Positions 9,345-18,185 of a DNA stretch of 64,000 bases are shown here, one piece after another. The notes under the pieces were generated by a model. The model had not been told where the DNA came from. It saw only the letters and a list, made by a program, of their open reading frames with translations, and made no database searches. The position numbers and the translations under genes were made by a program. Source of the stretch: Sutcliffiella sp. FSL R7-0096 (GTDB lineage Bacteria; Bacillota; Bacilli; Bacillales; Bacillaceae_I); contig NZ_CP152003.1 in assembly GCF_038595065.1 (NCBI RefSeq), forward strand, positions 3,018,001-3,082,000. Direction: 5' to 3'. The first letter of the stretch is position 1, and every line of letters begins with the position of its first letter.

Positions 9345-10325
9345 TTGGTTGTATTAAAAGAAAGAGAATATTCCATGAAGATCCAAGTACTGCAGGCTCT
9401 CATTCGAAGGCTGAGACCTAATCATCCCTCTTTACCTATTATTAAAAAAGATCTTGGTATGGCTATGGCTGGCTATAGGGGTGAGGAATCAATAGATTAT
9501 TATCTAAGCATTTTACCTGAGATGGAACATGATATTATAGTATTTCATGATTTAAGGCTCCCTTATAATAATAAGTTCTTCCAAGTAGATACCCTTCTTA
9601 TTACCCCTACATTCTATCTCATATTAGAAGTTAAAAATATGATTGGAACTCTTCAGTTTGATCCTGCATTCCAACAACTAATACAAATAATTAATGAAGA
9701 CGGAAACGAAAAAAGAATTTCTCATAGGGATCCTATCCAACAAGTAAACATACAACTATCACAATTTAAATCATGGTTGAAAATTGCCAAGCTCCCTTAC
9801 CTCCCCTGCGAATGCCTAGTCATTATGGCTAATGCCAATTCTGAATTAAAGGCATTAACTCATCCGAATATCGTTCAAAAATTCGTTACTAGGAATACTG
9901 CTATTTCCGATAGAATAGTTGCGTTTATAACTGAATATGGAATAGGGGAATGGGATACAAAAAAAATCAAGAAAATAAAAGATACTATCTTGAAGAACAA
10001 TGAACCCTCTTTATTTAAGGATGTGCTTCATAAGTATGCTATTAAAAGAAGTGATATTTTAAATGGGGTATTCTGCAAATCTTGCAATACCCTCTCCATG
10101 AAGAGAAGAAGAGGTTGTTGGGTATGCGTGGAGTGTAATTTTAAATGCTTCGAAGCACATTTAGAGGCAATGAAAGATTATAAATTATTGATTTGTTCTA
10201 CTATCACTAATAAATCTCTCAGGGAGTTTCTTGGTATCAAGTGTGAAAGTACTGCCTTGAGGATATTAACCTCCGCAAACCTCCTTTATCTTGGCTCTAC
10301 CAGAAACCGGCGATACATCCTTTAA
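9345..10325 (+). CDS. NERD domain-containing protein (nuclease-related)
   Basis: The central part (about residues 35-130) has the NERD pattern: AGYRGEESIDYYL, then HDLRLPYNNKFFQVDTLLI, then YLILEVKNMIGTL, in which the D and E-V-K residues resemble a restriction-nuclease-like active site. A C-terminal pair of CxxC motifs (FCKSCN, WVCVEC) suggests a zinc ribbon near residue 245. TTG at 9345 is my preferred start because AAAGGAAG lies about 10 nt upstream and homologues begin at LKERE; TTG at 9294 is also open. It interrupts the conserved accB-spoIIIAH neighbourhood, so it looks like an insertion. Cellular role is unknown. Confidence 0.8.
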   Translation: MVVLKEREYSMKIQVLQALIRRLRPNHPSLPIIKKDLGMAMAGYRGEESIDYYLSILPEMEHDIIVFHDLRLPYNNKFFQVDTLLITPTFYLILEVKNMIGTLQFDPAFQQLIQIINEDGNEKRISHRDPIQQVNIQLSQFKSWLKIAKLPYLPCECLVIMANANSELKALTHPNIVQKFVTRNTAISDRIVAFITEYGIGEWDTKKIKKIKDTILKNNEPSLFKDVLHKYAIKRSDILNGVFCKSCNTLSMKRRRGCWVCVECNFKCFEAHLEAMKDYKLLICSTITNKSLREFLGIKCESTALRILTSANLLYLGSTRNRRYIL

Positions 10326-10340
10326 TCACATATTCAAACA

Positions 10341-10382
10341 AATAAAAAACACCGAAGCCCCTCACATTCTCAAGGCCCCGGT
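10341..10382 (-). terminator. Terminator of the spoIIIA operon
   Basis: CACCGGGGCC and GGGGCTTCGGTG pair with small internal mismatches; on the minus strand GTTTTTTATTTG follows. It is placed between the convergent NERD gene and spoIIIAH. Confidence 0.65.
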
Positions 10383-10404
10383 GACTTGCTTATCCTAAAA
10401 TATA

Positions 10405-11079
10405 TCACTCACTCGCATCTGCAGTGCTGAACTCAAATGCGATGTTTTCGTTGCGCACATCGGCGAATTCTTGACGCACCATATGATAGATATCATTTGC
10501 CATTTGTGGAGAATGTTCTGCCGTTTTGACTGTTACGCGGATCTTGCCGTCTGTCACGCGGACAAGTGCGTCATCGACGTCTTTTCGGGAACGGATGGTA
10601 GATTCTAGGATCAGTTCTTTTTCTGAGATTTGTGCTAGTTCGTTGTATTGATCGACGGCTTTGGAAATCTCTTCAGCCGGTAACTCTGTGCTTGCCATTC
10701 TATCTTTCAATTCAGCGCGGTGGACACTGCGAAGATTTTCAAGCTCATAGCGCATTTCAGCAAACGTTTCATCTGTGGAGATGTATTTCACAACTGCGCT
10801 ACCGTCTTCGTCTGTAGCTTCTTCTCCCTCGACACCTTCAGCACCTTCAGCACCTTCTGTACCCTCTGTTCCTTCCTTGCCTTCTTCTCCATCGGTTCCA
10901 GCTGCTTCTCCATGATCGCCTTCATGGTTTTCGGCTGATTCGGTTGCTGCCGGTTGTTCAGCTTGTTCGTTTGCCATTTGTTCACCGGCTTGTTGGTCGC
11001 CGATGAAATAGTAAGCTGATAGGACGAAAACTAGACTAAGCATGGTTAGTAACCAGACGGTTTGTTTTTTTAATAACAT
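10405..11079 (-). CDS. spoIIIAH: Stage III sporulation protein AH
   Basis: A single-pass mother-cell protein whose extracellular domain pairs with forespore SpoIIQ to build the feeding-tube channel. Residues 8-27 form the membrane anchor. A linker rich in Glu and Gly (about 35-95, with EGTEGTEGAEGAEG) separates it from the YscJ/FliF-like domain (KYISTDETFAEMRYELENLR onward). 224 residues. The linker is unusually acidic and repetitive in codons, so its length probably varies among strains. Last gene of the operon. Confidence 0.95.
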   Translation of the reverse strand: MLLKKQTVWLLTMLSLVFVLSAYYFIGDQQAGEQMANEQAEQPAATESAENHEGDHGEAAGTDGEEGKEGTEGTEGAEGAEGVEGEEATDEDGSAVVKYISTDETFAEMRYELENLRSVHRAELKDRMASTELPAEEISKAVDQYNELAQISEKELILESTIRSRKDVDDALVRVTDGKIRVTVKTAEHSPQMANDIYHMVRQEFADVRNENIAFEFSTADASE

Positions 11080-11082
11080 GGA

Positions 11083-11751
11083 TTATTCCCCCTCGGATTT
11101 TTTTGGAAGTACTGCTACTTTGTGCTGCGGTACGTCGAGCACTCTGGTGACAGCTTCCAAAATCATTTGTTTAACATGTATATTTTCAGCGCCCTTTGCG
11201 ACTACCAGAACACCTCGGATGACCGGCTTTTTTGTTTCGGATACAACCGGGATCTCTTGTTCATTTTTTCTGATTACAAGTACCTGTTCGTCTTTTGAAC
11301 TGTCTGTTACATCACGTTTCCCCCCTGCTTTATCTGTTTCTACGGTTGTTTGCTGGGAGGTGGTGATGTTTTTCTGAAAGACTTTCTGTTCGGATGCATC
11401 GACATTTACGACGACAGAGACGTCATTAACGCCGGCGATCGCTTCCAGGGCATCTTTCAACTGGTTCTCAAAACTTGCCTCGTAATCAGAGATAGTAGAA
11501 GGTGCGTTGGCATCATCACTATGTCCGAATACTTCTTCGTCTCCGGTTTCTTGCTGTTTCATTGCCGGTAAGACTCCCCCGCCAGGAGAGTTGGCACTGT
11601 CTTCCCCGAAAAACAGGGTACCAAAAAGCATGAATGCAACACCTAATATGAGAACGACTGTCATGTATTGATATTTTGCTTTTTTGTCCTTTGACTGATT
11701 GGATAGCAGAGATTTTAGCCATGGAATGAAAGCTTGGTTTTTCTTTTCCAC
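11083..11751 (-). CDS. spoIIIAG: Stage III sporulation protein AG
   Basis: A 222-residue protein with one transmembrane segment near residues 26-45 and a ring-building extracellular domain (LKDALEAIAGVNDVSVVVNVDASE, then PVIRGVLVVAKGAENIHVKQMI). The domain forms a large oligomeric ring in the feeding tube. It starts 6 bp after spoIIIAF and ends 3 bp before spoIIIAH. Confidence 0.95.
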   Translation of the reverse strand: MEKKNQAFIPWLKSLLSNQSKDKKAKYQYMTVVLILGVAFMLFGTLFFGEDSANSPGGGVLPAMKQQETGDEEVFGHSDDANAPSTISDYEASFENQLKDALEAIAGVNDVSVVVNVDASEQKVFQKNITTSQQTTVETDKAGGKRDVTDSSKDEQVLVIRKNEQEIPVVSETKKPVIRGVLVVAKGAENIHVKQMILEAVTRVLDVPQHKVAVLPKKSEGE

Positions 11752-11757
11752 CTTGTA

Positions 11758-12381
11758 CTAATCCCCCCCTTCGACTGCTACAGAGATATTGGTTGGTTGT
11801 AGTTGCCATCGATCTGCTAGGAAAGTTGCTATTTTTCCTTCTTCTTTCGAGGAAGGCGCTGGTTCCTTTTGTCTGGAGGTGTCAATTTGGACAGGCTTTA
11901 CTACTTGAATGGCTGTCTTTTGTTCGGCTTTTTCGAGCAGAATCACAACGGATTCTATGTTTTCTTCTATTGGTATTTCTGCAAGCTGGTCCTCATTTTT
12001 CACGACGACTTTCAAGTCTTTAACAGTTAAACCATAGCTTTCCCTCAACTCCTCCTCCACATCTTCTTTCATTAGGACAGCCGCTTTATCTAATATGTAT
12101 GCAGCATGTGAGGCTTGTATTTCTTTTTTCTTCATTTCTATTAAATTTTCTGTGTTTGTTTCTGAGGTATAGGAGGAGTGAGTCGTCATTTTTGCAAAAA
12201 GCTCGTCCAGGTCAGTAGAAAGCAGCTTTAATATGGGAGTGAGAATGACGACGATCAGCAACAGCCCAATCACAAGTTTCGTATATTTTTGCATAGAAGA
12301 ATTCGGCAGAAGCATTTCTACTACAGTGGCCAGAAGAATAAATAGAATGATACTGGTAATCCATTCTGTTAAGTAACTCAT
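11758..12381 (-). CDS. spoIIIAF: Stage III sporulation protein AF
   Basis: 207 residues with two membrane spans near the N-terminus (LTEWITSIILFILLATVVEM and LVIGLLLIVVILTPILKLL) followed by a soluble ring-building-like domain. ELRESYGLTVKDLKVVV is the typical family segment. It lies in the standard spoIIIA order between AE and AG. Confidence 0.94.
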   Translation of the reverse strand: MSYLTEWITSIILFILLATVVEMLLPNSSMQKYTKLVIGLLLIVVILTPILKLLSTDLDELFAKMTTHSSYTSETNTENLIEMKKKEIQASHAAYILDKAAVLMKEDVEEELRESYGLTVKDLKVVVKNEDQLAEIPIEENIESVVILLEKAEQKTAIQVVKPVQIDTSRQKEPAPSSKEEGKIATFLADRWQLQPTNISVAVEGGD

Positions 12382-12395
12382 CGGTCCCCTCCCCC

Positions 12396-13568
12396 TTACC
12401 TGACCATCACGGTGATATTACCGGCTGCAATAATGACAGTTATGCTTAAGAAGAACATAAAAGAGACAATGGCCAATGCCGCAAAAATGTAGATGATGCT
12501 TTTGCTGATGATATCCAAGCACTTGATCACCGTCCCCCCACCAAGTGGCTGAAGAAGGGCTGCAGCGAGTTTATAAATGATGGCAATAGAAAGGATTTTC
12601 ACGGCAGGGAATGCGGCCAGTAAAATCAATGTGGCAACACCCAGGATTCCTACTGTATTTTTCAATAAAAGAGAAGCGGTAATGACTGTATCCGTTGCGT
12701 CAGTAAACATTCTTCCGATAACCGGTATGAAATTCCCCGTCACAAATTTGGCGGTGCGGATAGCAATTCCGTCTGTCACTGCTGCCGTTGCCCCTTGTAC
12801 AGAGATAACTCCAAGAAAAACGGTTAGGTAGATTCCTAGAATCCCGATACTCACGTTTCTTAAAAGTTGCGCAAGTTGGGTCACTTTGTATTGTTCACTA
12901 AGCGTGCTTACAATGCTAAGGATCGCCGAAAGGAATAAGAGCGGCAATACGATATATTGAATCAGCAGGCCGCTGGTGTTCATTAAAAATAGTATAATAG
13001 GATGGAAAAACGCCGCTGAGACCAATCCTCCTGAAGAGGCGATAAGGGCAATGAGCAATGGAACGAGTGCGATGATGAAGCCGGTCATGGCCGTTATTGC
13101 TTCCTGGGTATAAGAGATGACGATATGGAAGCTGTTGAGCGCGATGATGATCAGCACCATGAACACAACACTATAGGCCACTTTACTGACCGTTTTCTGT
13201 TCAAAAGCGTTTTGAAGAGTCTGCAGAAACATGCTGAAGATAGTTAGTAAAATGAGGCTTCCCAGTAGCTTTCCATTTGCCAAAAGCTCATGAAATAGAT
13301 ATTTGACGAAGCCTTTTGACCACTCTTTTAAGGAAAAAGACTTGTCCCCTTTAACAAATTCCATGAAAGTCCCTTTTTGGGTTTCCGGTAAAAAACCACC
13401 GTATTCTTGCATGATCTCTTCCCAATACACCTTTATTTCCTCCACGTCCACTCCCTCCATTTGCTCTGTCACAAGTTCTGATGGGGAGGATGGGGAGGCT
13501 TGTACAATTTCGAATGGAATAAACAGTAGTATCAACAGGGCTGCAATGATTGCGAGAATGAATTTCAT
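12396..13568 (-). CDS. spoIIIAE: Stage III sporulation protein AE
   Basis: A polytopic membrane protein of 390 residues with an N-terminal signal segment, a short extracellular part (VDVEEIKVYWEEIMQEYGGFLPE) and roughly eight hydrophobic helices. GKLLGSLILLTIFSMFLQTL and ISVQGATAAVTDGIAIRTAK are typical of SpoIIIAE. It is expected in the outer forespore membrane as part of the SpoIIIA channel complex. Confidence 0.96.
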   Translation of the reverse strand: MKFILAIIAALLILLFIPFEIVQASPSSPSELVTEQMEGVDVEEIKVYWEEIMQEYGGFLPETQKGTFMEFVKGDKSFSLKEWSKGFVKYLFHELLANGKLLGSLILLTIFSMFLQTLQNAFEQKTVSKVAYSVVFMVLIIIALNSFHIVISYTQEAITAMTGFIIALVPLLIALIASSGGLVSAAFFHPIILFLMNTSGLLIQYIVLPLLFLSAILSIVSTLSEQYKVTQLAQLLRNVSIGILGIYLTVFLGVISVQGATAAVTDGIAIRTAKFVTGNFIPVIGRMFTDATDTVITASLLLKNTVGILGVATLILLAAFPAVKILSIAIIYKLAAALLQPLGGGTVIKCLDIISKSIIYIFAALAIVSFMFFLSITVIIAAGNITVMVR

Positions 13569-13595
13569 TGGTATACTCCCCTCTGTAGTTTCAGT

Positions 13596-13985
13596 TTAAG
13601 AAGGAATGAGATTAATAATGGTTTCGATGATAACGGTCAGGATGGGGATAGCCATTGCCAATATTAATATTTTTCCGGCCAATTCAATTTTAGATGCAAT
13701 TGCCCCTTGCCCCGCGTCCTTTGTTATCTGGGCACCGAACTCTGCGATATAGGCAATCCCGACGATTTTCAGTATGGTCTCGACATAGATCAAATTCACA
13801 TTGGCATTAATGGCTATTCTTTCGAGCATCCTGATGACGTCAAAGACTTGCTCCACTAAGAATAAGAATATGGCACAGCCGACAAATACGACCAGCATGA
13901 AAGCAAATGTCGGCTTCTGCTCTTTCACCACCAATGCAAGAAACGTGGCAATTAGGCCCAGACCTACTATTTGAAGGATCTCGAT
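13596..13985 (-). CDS. spoIIIAD: Stage III sporulation protein AD, with no canonical start codon
   Basis: A small membrane protein of about 129 residues with four hydrophobic segments. The conserved family N-terminus EILQIVGLGLIATFLALVVK is encoded upstream of the first usual start (TTG 13934), and between the in-frame TGA just upstream and this block there is no ATG, GTG or TTG. The codon at 13985 is ATC, seven bases after a strong GGGGTG site, so an ATC start (or a base error for ATG) is most likely. The rest (NANVNLIYVETILKIVGIAY, KDAGQGAIASKIELAGKI) is normal. Confidence 0.88.
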   Translation of the reverse strand: MEILQIVGLGLIATFLALVVKEQKPTFAFMLVVFVGCAIFLFLVEQVFDVIRMLERIAINANVNLIYVETILKIVGIAYIAEFGAQITKDAGQGAIASKIELAGKILILAMAIPILTVIIETIINLIPS

Positions 13986-14002
13986 AGGTCATCACCCCTT
14001 TG

Positions 14003-14206
14003 TCATTGGAACAAGAATACCGATTTTATCTTTTTGAACAGGTCATCGACGATGCTTGCCACCATGAAAAGAATATAGATAAAGCCGAGTAGGGTTACCC
14101 AGTGTGCGTATTCTTCCTTGCCGAGCTGTTTTAACACGGTATGCAGGAAGGCTACGACGATTCCGATGCCGGCGATTTTGAATATTACGTCTACTTCAAT
14201 GCCCAT
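14003..14206 (-). CDS. spoIIIAC: Stage III sporulation protein AC
   Basis: A 67-residue protein with two membrane helices (VIFKIAGIGIVVAFLHTVL and WVTLLGFIYILFMVASIV), as in all SpoIIIAC proteins. It belongs to the feeding-tube membrane platform together with AD and AE. An inserted GC-rich repeat separates it from spoIIIAB. Confidence 0.95.
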   Translation of the reverse strand: MGIEVDVIFKIAGIGIVVAFLHTVLKQLGKEEYAHWVTLLGFIYILFMVASIVDDLFKKIKSVFLFQ

Positions 14207-14261
14207 GGACGCTCCTCCTATTTTTTACGAATGGCTTTTGTATTCCATTAAATGTTGGTCG

Positions 14262-14385
14262 TTGATTATCGCTGCAGCGGATCGCTTTCCGCGGGCGGTC
14301 CGGGAGCCTCCTCGGCATTCGCCTGCGGGGTCTCCCATGTCCCTTCCTCCCGCAGGAGTCTCGCCACTTCCCCTGCAATCAACTA
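14262..14385. repeat. GC-rich Bacillaceae intergenic repeat inside the spoIIIA operon
   Basis: A GC-rich block of about 120 bp lies between spoIIIAB and spoIIIAC, where most relatives have almost no spacer. It carries GCTTTCCGCGGGCGGTCC, GAGCCTCCTCGGC, CCTGCGGGGTCTCCC and CCCGCAGGAGTCTCGCC, with CCTGCGGG/CCCGCAGG able to pair. From memory this is a dispersed repeat of several Bacillus genomes; only one copy is in this window. Confidence 0.65.
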
Positions 14386-14433
14386 ACTCCATTTACCCGA
14401 TTAAATAAATCTTTCAAAAAAGCTTCTATAACC

Positions 14434-14949
14434 CTAAATCAACAAAATAACCAGCAGTAATCCTGAGAGGACGCCGAGGCTTTTGACCATTCGTTCGTAC
14501 CGGATTTGTTTGTCGCGGGCTTCGAGTTCTTCGCGTTCTAGATGTGTCAAGGCTAGCTGGATGTGCTTTTGTTGTGTGTAGCGGTCGTGTTGGCCAAGGG
14601 TTTCGCCGAATTGTTTCATGATTTCAAGTTCTGCATTTTTGTAAGCTGTGGTATTCCACACATCCTCCAAACTCTCTTGCCATGCCTCTTTAACTGTGAG
14701 GCTGGCTTTCTCCAACTTGTAGGAGAAGCTTTCAAAAAACCAGGAGAGAGGTTTTTCCAATTGCTTGGCAATATTTTTAGTGGCATCTGCAAGTGGAGTG
14801 TGGCCATACATGATTTCGGCTTCGAGCGACTGCAGCGCAACCTTTAATTGTCTCAATTGCCTAGGCCTTTCCGTCAGATGCCTTGCCGCTTCAAAGCCTG
14901 CCCAGGATGTAGCCACTATGATGAAAACTGCCCCTATCAATTTGATCAT
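14434..14949 (-). CDS. spoIIIAB: Stage III sporulation protein AB
   Basis: 171 residues: an N-terminal membrane anchor (IGAVFIIVATSWAGFEAARH), a helical soluble middle with RPRQLRQLKVALQSLEAEI, and a C-terminal hydrophobic segment (LGVLSGLLLVILLI). It resembles GspF-type secretion platform proteins. Its start overlaps the spoIIIAA end by 4 bp, indicating coupled translation. Confidence 0.95.
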   Translation of the reverse strand: MIKLIGAVFIIVATSWAGFEAARHLTERPRQLRQLKVALQSLEAEIMYGHTPLADATKNIAKQLEKPLSWFFESFSYKLEKASLTVKEAWQESLEDVWNTTAYKNAELEIMKQFGETLGQHDRYTQQKHIQLALTHLEREELEARDKQIRYERMVKSLGVLSGLLLVILLI

Positions 14950-15878
14950 CGTCTCACTCTCTCTTCCCGGTAGATCTCCTCTCCCGCTTCATTCACAATT
15001 CTCTTGATGGAGCCTGGTCCGTTGCTCCTCGACAGTTCTACAAATCGTTTCACTGCACGCATGGATAATATCTCCCTGAGACTTGGCCTGCTTCGTAGTT
15101 CATCAAATGAAAAAGCATGAACCGACATTAGCAATCCCACCCCTGCATTTACAGCTTCCATGACAGCCTCGCTATCTTCCATTCTTCCTATCTCATCAAC
15201 AACAATGACATCCGGGCTCATGGAACGAATCATCATCATCATGCCTTCTGCCTTCGGACAACCGTCGAGCACATCTACTCTTTGTCCCAAATCATGTTGC
15301 GGAATTCCATTTACACAGCCGGCAATTTCAGACCTTTCGTCCACTATTCCCACCTTGCATGAAGCAATGTGTTTTTTTTCGCAACCAGAACTCATGATTC
15401 TAGCCAAGTCTCTTAAGAGCGTTGTTTTTCCTGTTTGTGGAGGCCCGATCACCATCGTGCTGAGCCATCTGTCCTTTTCGTACAGGTATGGCAGTAAAGG
15501 TGTTGCCACTCCGATTTTTTGTTTGGCTATCCTAATGTTAAATGAGGAAACGTCACGGATTGCCTTTACTTTTCCTTTTTCCGTAATCACCTTGCCAGCA
15601 AGTCCAACACGGTGCCCTCCAGTGATGGTGATATACCCACGTTTGAGTTCTTCTTCGAGGGCATAGATGGAATGCTTGCTTATTTTATTCAAAATATGGA
15701 TCGCATCCGTTGCAGTAACTGTATAGGAGGGGAAGTAGGGTTCTCCATCTATAATCAGCTCCAAAGGACGATTCACCCGGACTCGTATTTCCTCTACTCT
15801 TTCTTGTGCTTGGGGTAAGAGAGTATCCAGCACACCTGATATATCTGGAGGCAAAACCCCCGTAATACTTGCGAACAT
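14946..15878 (-). CDS. spoIIIAA: Stage III sporulation protein AA (secretion-type ATPase)
   Basis: A 310-residue AAA-type ATPase of the type II/IV secretion family that is proposed to energise the SpoIIIA-SpoIIQ channel. Walker A is GPPQTGKTTLLRD near residue 143 and the Walker B segment is VIVVDEIGRMED near 223. GGHRVGLAGKVI near 92 is also conserved. ATG at 15878 has a GGGG site about 7 nt upstream. First gene of the operon, with a sigma-E-like promoter upstream. Confidence 0.96.
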   Translation of the reverse strand: MFASITGVLPPDISGVLDTLLPQAQERVEEIRVRVNRPLELIIDGEPYFPSYTVTATDAIHILNKISKHSIYALEEELKRGYITITGGHRVGLAGKVITEKGKVKAIRDVSSFNIRIAKQKIGVATPLLPYLYEKDRWLSTMVIGPPQTGKTTLLRDLARIMSSGCEKKHIASCKVGIVDERSEIAGCVNGIPQHDLGQRVDVLDGCPKAEGMMMMIRSMSPDVIVVDEIGRMEDSEAVMEAVNAGVGLLMSVHAFSFDELRSRPSLREILSMRAVKRFVELSRSNGPGSIKRIVNEAGEEIYREERVRR

Positions 15879-15910
15879 ACATATCCCCTTCTTGTCCTTT
15901 TGTTACTTAC

Positions 15911-15940
15911 AATGTATGCGCGCGTGGACAATATATAACA
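15911..15940 (-). promoter_or_regulatory. Putative sigma-E promoter of spoIIIA operon
   Basis: On the minus strand a GTTATAT-like -35 precedes CATACATT, which matches the sigma-E -10 consensus, with about 14 bp between. It ends about 33 bp before the spoIIIAA start. The operon is sigma-E dependent in B. subtilis. Confidence 0.65.
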
Positions 15941-15955
15941 ACGGAATACAAATTC

Positions 15956-16237
15956 TCATTTGTAGATGCCAAATAAGATGAACCCTACTCCAATCGCAAT
16001 GTAAATCATTTTGGAAAAGGAGATTTCATCCGCCATGCTAATCAATCCAATCATCATGGTGGAAATGAAGATCAGCGGTCCCACCACCGCTAGCATCGAG
16101 TTTACCACGATTGCTTTTTTTACATCATTTAAACTGAGCATAATAATGGCAGCGGTAATTTCTAATAGTCCAGAAAAGATTCGAATCCCTGCCATCGATA
16201 GAACGGACGGGTCGAAGTGGCTTAATAATTTTTTCAT
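15956..16237 (-). CDS. yqhV: YqhV family membrane protein (DUF2619)
   Basis: 93 residues with about three hydrophobic helices (MAGIRIFSGLLEITAAIIML, VVNSMLAVVGPLIFISTMM, IAIGVGFILFGI). It lies directly upstream of spoIIIAA, as yqhV does in B. subtilis. ATG at 16237 is preferred over the upstream in-frame start because GGGAGG precedes it by 9 nt. Function unknown. Confidence 0.88.
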   Translation of the reverse strand: MKKLLSHFDPSVLSMAGIRIFSGLLEITAAIIMLSLNDVKKAIVVNSMLAVVGPLIFISTMMIGLISMADEISFSKMIYIAIGVGFILFGIYK

Positions 16238-16391
16238 TGGAATTTGTCCTCCCTCTTGCAGTTGCACAATTAGAGCATCTTGTACAACCTATGCCGAGGA
16301 GGTTGAAAGAAGAAGTAAATTTAATTTGAAAGGAATGAGGGAATTGAGGGAATGCTAGCGAAAGGATTAAATCGGGAAAGGTGTGGATGTC

Positions 16392-17897
16392 ATGAAAGGT
16401 ATCGGTAAAGTTTTTTGGATTTCCGTTATCATTGCTGCTTTGTTTGTTTTGGTTGGGGTTATTTTTCCCGAGCCCTTTAGTAATGGAATGGATCAGGCAA
16501 ACTCATTCATTCTAAATGCTTTTGGCTGGTTTTATCAGCTGGCGGCTACTTTCTTTCTTTTATTTGCTCTGTTTCTTATCTTCAGCAAATACGGCAAGAT
16601 AAAGCTTGGCAAAGACAAGGACCTTCCTGATTACTCTACCTTGACCTGGTTTGCGATGCTGTTCAGTGCAGGAATGGGTATTGGACTTGTTTTCTATGGG
16701 GTAGCAGAGCCTATCTCTCACTTTGCCACTCCACCTCTTGGGGAGGGTGGTACGGCAGCTTCTGCTAAATTAGGACTTCGTTACACCTTTTTACATTGGG
16801 GGTTTCATGCTTGGGCCATTTATGCCACTATCGCTCTTTCCATCGCGTATTTCAAATTTAGAAAAGATGCACCCGGATTGATGAGCGCTACGTTGTACCC
16901 CCTATTAGGGGAGAAAACAAATGGGACGGTCGGAAAAGTTGTAGATATTGTTGCCGTGTTTGCCACTGTCTTTGGAGTCTGTGCTTCATTGGGTCTTGGG
17001 GCGCAACAAATAAATGGCGGACTCAATTATCTGTTTAACATCCCAAATAATTTTGCCATCCAACTGACCATTATGGCAATTGTGACCGTTTTATTCCTTA
17101 TTTCGGCAGGAACTGGTCTGTCCAAAGGAATCAAGTATTTAAGTAACACCAACATGATTCTAGCAACGCTTCTCCTATTTGCAATGCTGTTTATCGGCCC
17201 TACTACTTTCTTATTAAATCTATTTACCACTACACTTGGTGACTATGTCCAAAACCTCCCGAGCATGGGACTCCGCCTTGCTCCATTCAATAATGAAAAT
17301 GCCGAATGGATTGAAGGGTGGACGATTTTCTATTGGGCTTGGTGGATTTCTTGGTCGCCATTTGTCGGAACGTTTATAGCCAGGGTGTCAAAGGGTCGAA
17401 CTGTGCGGGAGTTTGTTATAGCAGTTTTATTGGTGCCAACACTTGTGTGTGCATTCTGGTTCAGTGTCTTTGGCGGGACTGGCATTCATATGGAGTTAAT
17501 GGAAGGTGCCCAGGTTTCCGCCCAAAGCTTTGAAACTGCTCTATTTTATGTCTATAAACTACTGCCTTTCGGAACAATCTTATCCATTATTACTATCCTT
17601 CTGATTGCCACCTTTTTCATCACAAGTGCGGATTCCGCTACATTTGTGTTAGGAATGCAGACAACCAATGGAAATATCAACCCTCCATTTTACGTAAAAT
17701 TGACATGGGGATTAATTCTTTCTACTTCTGCTGTAGTGTTGATGTATTCAGGAGGATTGGAGGGGCTGCAGACAGCTATCATTGTAAGTGCTTTTCCACT
17801 GACATTCGTATTACTAATGATGGCCTTTGCGATTGTTAAAGCTTTTCGGTTGGAGGTTAAAGGAAAGGTACCTTTGAAGAAGACCAAGGAGAGTTGA
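16392..17897 (+). CDS. BCCT family betaine/choline/carnitine transporter (OpuD-like)
   Basis: A 501-residue secondary transporter with about 12 membrane helices, probably importing glycine betaine or a related compatible solute. The family blocks GMGIGLVFYGVAEPISHF near 95 and WWISWSPFVGTFIARVSKG near 312 (aromatic substrate box) are intact, as is FFITSADSATFVLGM near 413. The C-terminal tail is short, so little osmosensory domain is present. ATG at 16392 is preferred because AAAGG lies about 10 nt upstream. Exact substrate is inferred. Confidence 0.92.
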   Translation: MKGIGKVFWISVIIAALFVLVGVIFPEPFSNGMDQANSFILNAFGWFYQLAATFFLLFALFLIFSKYGKIKLGKDKDLPDYSTLTWFAMLFSAGMGIGLVFYGVAEPISHFATPPLGEGGTAASAKLGLRYTFLHWGFHAWAIYATIALSIAYFKFRKDAPGLMSATLYPLLGEKTNGTVGKVVDIVAVFATVFGVCASLGLGAQQINGGLNYLFNIPNNFAIQLTIMAIVTVLFLISAGTGLSKGIKYLSNTNMILATLLLFAMLFIGPTTFLLNLFTTTLGDYVQNLPSMGLRLAPFNNENAEWIEGWTIFYWAWWISWSPFVGTFIARVSKGRTVREFVIAVLLVPTLVCAFWFSVFGGTGIHMELMEGAQVSAQSFETALFYVYKLLPFGTILSIITILLIATFFITSADSATFVLGMQTTNGNINPPFYVKLTWGLILSTSAVVLMYSGGLEGLQTAIIVSAFPLTFVLLMMAFAIVKAFRLEVKGKVPLKKTKES

Positions 17898-17942
17898 GTG
17901 TTCAAAATTAATTAGACTACATTGATGAAGGGAAGTATGGCT

Positions 17943-18116
17943 ATGAACTTTAAAAGTGAATTACAAGAAGCGCAAGATATCATTCATAAAGCACACCATC
18001 ATTTAAAACAAGTCAGTTCAAATGCTACAGAGTCAGAAGCATGTTATTTTGCTATAGACGAGCTTGTAAAGGCTCAACAGAAAATCCAACAGGTTCAACA
18101 ACAAATCAATGAATAG
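17943..18116 (+). CDS. Small helical protein of unknown function
   Basis: 57 residues, strongly amphipathic with a Gln-rich tail (AQQKIQQVQQQINE) that suggests a two-helix bundle. AAGGGA lies 9 nt before ATG 17943; in-frame starts at 17937 and 17922 fit less well. It lies 45 bp after the BCCT gene and before a terminator, so the two are probably co-transcribed. I do not recognise the family. Confidence 0.6.
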   Translation: MNFKSELQEAQDIIHKAHHHLKQVSSNATESEACYFAIDELVKAQQKIQQVQQQINE

Positions 18117-18143
18117 ACAGACATGAAATAATAGGGAAAACAA

Positions 18144-18185
18144 AAAGTACGCATTCTCCAAAGAGAAAATGCGTACTTATTTTTA
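18144..18185. terminator. Bidirectional terminator
   Basis: AAGTACGCATT and AATGCGTACTT pair around CTCCAAAGAGAA, with T-rich sequence (ATTTTTATT) after the stem on the plus strand and CTTTTTG after it on the minus strand. It serves the converging BCCT-side unit and the nitroreductase gene. Confidence 0.85.

Noticed and set aside
10820-10880. Tandem DNA repeat in spoIIIAH as a mobile or regulatory repeat
   Set aside because: It simply encodes the Glu/Gly-rich linker of SpoIIIAH.
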